From JAICJR01 sp036555755 (GTDB lineage: Bacteria; Actinomycetota; Thermoleophilia; Solirubrobacterales; Thermoleophilaceae), in contig DATBKS010000213.1 in the NCBI GenBank assembly GCA_036555755.1, positions 1-8,780 of the forward strand: 8,780 nucleotides of DNA, written 5' to 3'. Shown piece after piece: positions 5,640 through 8,780 of the stretch (positions are counted from its first letter, which is position 1; each line of letters begins with the position of its first letter). Under the pieces are notes generated by a model, which was not told where the DNA came from, did no database searches, and saw nothing but the letters and a program-made list of their open reading frames with translations. Both the position numbers and the translations under genes were made by a program.

Positions 5640-7074
5640 TGCCGAGCGGAGGAGACTCGATCGCCGGTCCCTGCCCGTCGAGCCAGCCCTCCACATCAGG
5701 CTCCTGAAGGCGCGCGCGACCCGCCACCCAGATCAGCGCCACCAGCAGCGCGCCGCCCGCGGCGAGCGCGAACGCGACCCAGGCCGCGTTTCGCAGCCCG
5801 ACCTCGGGCCTGCCGCCGGTGGTCATCGCAATGTGGAGAAGGATCGGGCCCGTGAGGAACGCGGCGACCCCGCGCAGCAGCTCGATCATCGCGAAGACGC
5901 GCGGCAGGAGCGGCGAATCGAGCGAAAAGCCGCACATGAAGAGCGCCGGAGAGACGGAGGCCCCTGCGCCGATGCCCGCGCATCCCGAGCCGACCGCCAC
6001 GAGGGCGTCCGAGCCGCCGGCCGCGCCGGTGATGATCGCCGCGCCGCCCGCCAGGATCATGAGCCCCGAGAACGCGAGCAGCGGAACCCAGCGCGTAAAG
6101 AACAAGGCGCCGAACAGCGCCGCCGTGGCAAGCGCTCCCCCGAACTCAGGCCAGAACAGCATCGCTGCGTGGGTGGGAGAGGCGCCCTTGCCTTGCAGGG
6201 CGGTGTCGGCGAGGTCGACGATCGCCACTGACACCGCGCCGGCCACCATCGCCGTGAGGATCCCGGCCACGGGGATCGAGTGCGCGAGCCGCTCCACCGG
6301 CATGAGCGGGTCGGGCGTCCGGTACTCGTACGCCAGCGTGCCCACGATCAGCGCAACGCCGGCGAGAAGCGGCCAGATGACGATCGGGCTGAGCAGCGCG
6401 TGGCTCGACAGCTCCGACACACCGAAGAAGGCCGCCGCGCAGCCGAACCCGGCTAGGCAGAGGCCGACGATGTCGACCGGCGCATCGCGGCCCTGTGGCT
6501 CCTGGTCCTGGAACGTCAGCACGACGAACAGGATCGTGAGGGCAGCGACGATCACCGTCGCCCAGAACAGCCAGCGCCACTCCTTCGCCCCGGCGAAAAG
6601 GCCACCCACAACCGGCCCGAGCGCGACGGCGCCGAAGATCCCGAGGTTCATGACGATGGCGGTCCAGCGCATCTTCGCGACGGGCCAGCCGAGCACGAGG
6701 GGCGGGACGGCCGCGATCAGCATGAGCCCGGTGGTGAGTCCCTGGACGATGCGACCGGCAATGAAAAGGCCGGGCGTGGGCGCCCAAGCGGCGAGCACCG
6801 ACCCCACCAGGAAGAGCGCGGCGAAGAGAAACAGCAGCCGCCGCACCGGCAGGCGCATCGTGAGCTGCACCGCGAGCACGGTGCCGAAGGAGTAGGCGGC
6901 ATTGGCCATCCCGCTTGTGAGCTGAAGCGCCGTGGAGCTGAGGCCGAGGTCCTTCTGCAGCAGCTGCTCCAGCGGCGTGAGCGCGGAGGTGAGCACGAGG
7001 TATGGCACGAGCGCGCATACCACGAGGATCACGGCCGCCGGGTAGCTCTCGGCAAGGGGTCCGCGAAAGCGCAT
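5608..7074 (-). CDS. DHA2-type MFS transporter with 14 predicted transmembrane helices
   Basis: This is a 488-residue polytopic membrane protein. I count 14 hydrophobic segments (about 11-32, 52-74, 78-97, 103-129, 136-161, 166-188, 202-223, 227-250, 268-293, 303-327, 329-352, 357-385, 394-418, 430-453), matching the 14-helix DHA2 drug:H+ antiporter group. Motif B-like GRIVQG (107-112, R108) is in helix 4. Motif C-like LGPVVGGLF (152-160) is in helix 5, a mark of antiporters, and is followed by the typical WRWLFW. The helix 2-3 loop motif A is degenerate (RLPVRR, 74-79), lacking the usual G-x-L-x-D. A hydrophilic tail of about 35 residues follows helix 14. Substrate unknown; efflux of a drug or metabolite is inferred from family. 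The start ATG at 7074 has a weak GGGTAGG upstream and is 28 nt after cytochrome b, suggesting co-transcription. No transcription regulator is adjacent in the window. Confidence 0.88.
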   Translation of the reverse strand: MRFRGPLAESYPAAVILVVCALVPYLVLTSALTPLEQLLQKDLGLSSTALQLTSGMANAAYSFGTVLAVQLTMRLPVRRLLFLFAALFLVGSVLAAWAPTPGLFIAGRIVQGLTTGLMLIAAVPPLVLGWPVAKMRWTAIVMNLGIFGAVALGPVVGGLFAGAKEWRWLFWATVIVAALTILFVVLTFQDQEPQGRDAPVDIVGLCLAGFGCAAAFFGVSELSSHALLSPIVIWPLLAGVALIVGTLAYEYRTPDPLMPVERLAHSIPVAGILTAMVAGAVSVAIVDLADTALQGKGASPTHAAMLFWPEFGGALATAALFGALFFTRWVPLLAFSGLMILAGGAAIITGAAGGSDALVAVGSGCAGIGAGASVSPALFMCGFSLDSPLLPRVFAMIELLRGVAAFLTGPILLHIAMTTGGRPEVGLRNAAWVAFALAAGGALLVALIWVAGRARLQEPDVEGWLDGQGPAIESPPLGTALRTDVHVA

Positions 7075-7102
7075 CAGGCGGGCCTACCCGGCGTCACGAG
7101 AA

Positions 7103-8464
7103 CTATCCGCCCGACGCCCAGGCGGCCTCCGCCTCCGCCTCGGCCAGCTCGCGCGTGCGCTCCACCTGTTCGATCTCCTGGAGCTCGCGGCAGACGCGTC
7201 GCACGATGAAGAACACGAGCACCGGCAAGACCCACACGAGCACGCGATAGATCCAGATTTGCGCCTGGTAGCTCCAGCCCAGGAACAGGTAGATGCGGTC
7301 GGCGGAGCCCGCGAGGAAGATCAGGAACACCCACAGCAGGAACGCGGAGCCGAACGCGGTGCGACCCGGCGCGTCGCGCGGGCGGTCCAGCAGGTTGTGG
7401 AAGCCGCGGTCGCCGGTGAGCACCCGCTCGAACCACGGCCAGCCGACGAGTACGCCGAGCACGATGAGTGGGAACAGCGCCCCGCCCCAGAACGGGTTGG
7501 GGATGACCGTGTAGCCCCCGATCGTCACGTCGAAGCTGGGCACGAGGCGCAGCGCCCCGATCAGCCAGCCGAGGTACCAGTCGGGCTGCGCACCGTTGGT
7601 CGCGCTCGCCACGTCGTACGGGCCCCACAGCCAGATCGGGTTGATCTGGATCAGGCCGCCGAGCAGAAACAGCACCGCCGCCGTGCCGAACATCAGCCCG
7701 AGCGAGCGCGGCACCTGGGCAGGGAACATCGGCAGGCCGATCAGCCTGCGCTCGGTCTCGCGGCGGCGGCGGAACTGCGTGTGGTGACGGGACGCGACCA
7801 GCAGCAGGTGCACCGCGATCAGCGTGCCGATCACGACCGGCAGGATCAAGACGTGCACGATGTAGAGCCGCGACTCGAACGAAGGGTCGCCCGGGTATGG
7901 AGCGCCCCAGATGAGCAGGGCCAGGTTGCCGCCGACAAACGGGATCGAGAGCGCAACGCCGTAGCCGATCGCGAGCCCCATTCCCGACAGGAGGTCATCG
8001 ACCATCGAGTAGCCGGCGTAGCCCTCGAGCAGCGCTGTGAACAGCATCAGCAGCCCGACGATGTAGGTGAGCTCGCGCGGCTTGCGGAACGCGCCGGTGA
8101 AGAAGATGCGGATCAGGTGGAGGACGATCGCGACGACGAAGACGTCGGCCGCCCAGTGGTGCGTCTGGCGAATGAGCAGGCCGGCCTTCACGTGGAACGA
8201 GATGTCCACCGTCGACTTGTAGGCCTCGCTCATCTTCTGCCCCTGGAGCGGCGCGTAGCTGCCGTGATAGACGGTGTCCGCGAGGCTCGGGTGGAAGAAG
8301 AACGTGAGGTAGATGCCGGTGGCCACCAGCACGATGAACGCGTAGAGCGCCACCTCGCCGAGCAGGAACGACCAATGGTCCGGGAAGGCGTAGCGCAGGG
8401 TCGCCTTGAGGAACGGGGCGGCGCCCGCGCGCTCGTCGAGGAAGCGGACGGCGCGGCGGATCAT
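7103..8464 (-). CDS. qcrB: Cytochrome b subunit of the menaquinol:cytochrome c reductase (bc complex)
   Basis: This 453-residue membrane protein combines the four-helix, dihaem N-terminal half with the C-terminal helices in one chain. Haem ligands are H102 or H103 with H116 in helix B, and H204 with H219 in helix D. Helix D has 14 residues between its histidines (cytochrome b6-like), while H102-H116 has 13. The Qo-site motif is PDWY (294-297) instead of mitochondrial PEWY, a variant associated with menaquinone-using bacteria. It oxidises quinol at Qo, passing one electron to the Rieske protein and one through the haems. The C-terminal about 30 residues are charged and helical (AEAEAEAAW). I chose ATG 8464 over a longer reading from 8509: GGGAG lies 5 nt before it, it overlaps the Rieske stop by one base (TGATG), and family similarity begins there. 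Confidence 0.94.
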   Translation of the reverse strand: MIRRAVRFLDERAGAAPFLKATLRYAFPDHWSFLLGEVALYAFIVLVATGIYLTFFFHPSLADTVYHGSYAPLQGQKMSEAYKSTVDISFHVKAGLLIRQTHHWAADVFVVAIVLHLIRIFFTGAFRKPRELTYIVGLLMLFTALLEGYAGYSMVDDLLSGMGLAIGYGVALSIPFVGGNLALLIWGAPYPGDPSFESRLYIVHVLILPVVIGTLIAVHLLLVASRHHTQFRRRRETERRLIGLPMFPAQVPRSLGLMFGTAAVLFLLGGLIQINPIWLWGPYDVASATNGAQPDWYLGWLIGALRLVPSFDVTIGGYTVIPNPFWGGALFPLIVLGVLVGWPWFERVLTGDRGFHNLLDRPRDAPGRTAFGSAFLLWVFLIFLAGSADRIYLFLGWSYQAQIWIYRVLVWVLPVLVFFIVRRVCRELQEIEQVERTRELAEAEAEAAWASGG

Positions 8465-8780
8465 CAGCGCTCCCGTGTCCTTGCGCCGCGCTTGCGCACG
8501 CCCCACCACGACGGCCCGACGGGCCCGGAGAAGTTGCCCGCCGCGCGGAGGTTCCCCTCGCGGTCCACCATCAGCGGGAGCTGCGGCAGCGGGCGGCCCG
8601 CGGGGCCGAACAAGACCGTGCCGCCGTCCGTCACGTCGAAGGTCGAGTAGTGACAGGGGCAGACGAGTGCGGACCCCGGCTCCACTGGGGGGAAGGTGGG
8701 CTTGCGGTAGAGCCCGAGCGCGCAGCCGGCGTGGGTGCAGATCTTCGAGTAGGCGAGGATGCCCTGCGGCGCCCAGTTGC
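8464..8780 (-). CDS. qcrA: Rieske [2Fe-2S] subunit of the bc complex, 5' part beyond the window
   Basis: The frame enters from the right edge and ends at TGA 8466-8464, leaving 104 C-terminal residues, my numbering from NWAPQG. Both cluster-binding boxes are present: CTHAGC (14-19) and CPCHYSTFD (40-48). C14, H16, C40 and H43 bind the cluster, and C19/C42 are the disulfide pair of quinol-oxidising Rieske proteins. GPAGRPLPQLPL (58-69) is the conserved proline loop. The sequence ends in a basic tail (RKRGARTRER). The membrane anchor must be encoded upstream, off the window. It takes one electron from quinol at the cytochrome b Qo site and hands it to cytochrome c. The stop is coupled by one base with the cytochrome b start, so the two are surely co-expressed. 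A reading starting at the internal GTG 8685 would lose the first cluster box and is wrong. Confidence 0.95.
   Translation of the reverse strand, partial: NWAPQGILAYSKICTHAGCALGLYRKPTFPPVEPGSALVCPCHYSTFDVTDGGTVLFGPAGRPLPQLPLMVDREGNLRAAGNFSGPVGPSWWGVRKRGARTRER

Noticed and set aside
4159..6231. Plus-strand open frame of 690 codons crossing the F420 gene, ctaG and the transporter
   Set aside because: It cuts through three well-supported genes, is arginine/alanine-rich low-complexity sequence and shows no domain.
7259..8650. Plus-strand open frame (463 codons) opposite cytochrome b and the Rieske gene
   Set aside because: The minus strand has haem ligands, PDWY and the Rieske box; this frame is a composition artefact rich in R, E, D, Q and H.
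1..8780. CRISPR arrays, insertion sequences, attachment sites, tRNA or rRNA genes
   Set aside because: I found no regularly spaced short repeats, transposase-like proteins, terminal inverted repeats or tRNA-like cloverleaf sequences; the only clear long repeat is the protein-level duplication in the ferritin-like gene.

Overview
The window is very GC-rich, gene-dense DNA with almost no intergenic space. It looks like an actinobacterial chromosome. The clues are an F420-dependent-type luciferase-like oxidoreductase, a single-chain cytochrome b with a PDWY Qo motif (typical of menaquinol-oxidising lineages), a Rieske/cytochrome b pair, a CtaG-type oxidase assembly factor and a DUF892 ferritin-like protein. 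I lean towards Thermoleophilia (Solirubrobacterales-like), but that is an inference from gene content, not proof.

Layout. (1) Positions 1-2390, minus strand: a pyruvate-oxidase-like ThDP enzyme (612-2390) followed 2 nt later by the 5' two thirds or less of a mandelate racemase/muconate lactonizing enolase-superfamily gene (609 to the left edge). (2) Positions 2391-2534: the only sizeable intergenic region (about 140 bp). It is divergent and holds two sequences that resemble general-stress sigma factor (SigB/SigF) promoters, one for each direction, plus a hairpin in the leader of the ThDP enzyme gene. (3) Positions 2535-5611, plus strand: a small two-helix membrane protein, an internally duplicated DUF892 ferritin-like protein, a TIGR03557-like F420-dependent oxidoreductase and a CtaG-like seven-helix membrane protein. 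They are closely spaced or overlapping, so probably one transcript. (4) Positions 5608-8780, minus strand: the C-terminal 104 residues of a Rieske iron-sulfur protein (entering from the right edge), cytochrome b and a 14-helix DHA2-type MFS transporter. This unit converges on ctaG, and the two stop codons share the palindrome CTAG.

How they may work together. The right half is respiratory: Rieske protein and cytochrome b form the core of a menaquinol:cytochrome c oxidoreductase, and CtaG helps load copper into the terminal oxidase. The left half combines a pyruvate-oxidase-like flavoenzyme, which could feed electrons to quinone, with a ferritin-like protein and an F420 oxidoreductase. The Bacillus homologue of the ThDP enzyme (YdaP) and enterobacterial DUF892 proteins (YciE/YciF) are stress-induced. 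The paired SigB/SigF-like promoters therefore make a stress-inducible redox module the most interesting hypothesis here. I see no CRISPR array, transposon, RNA gene or clearly novel system.
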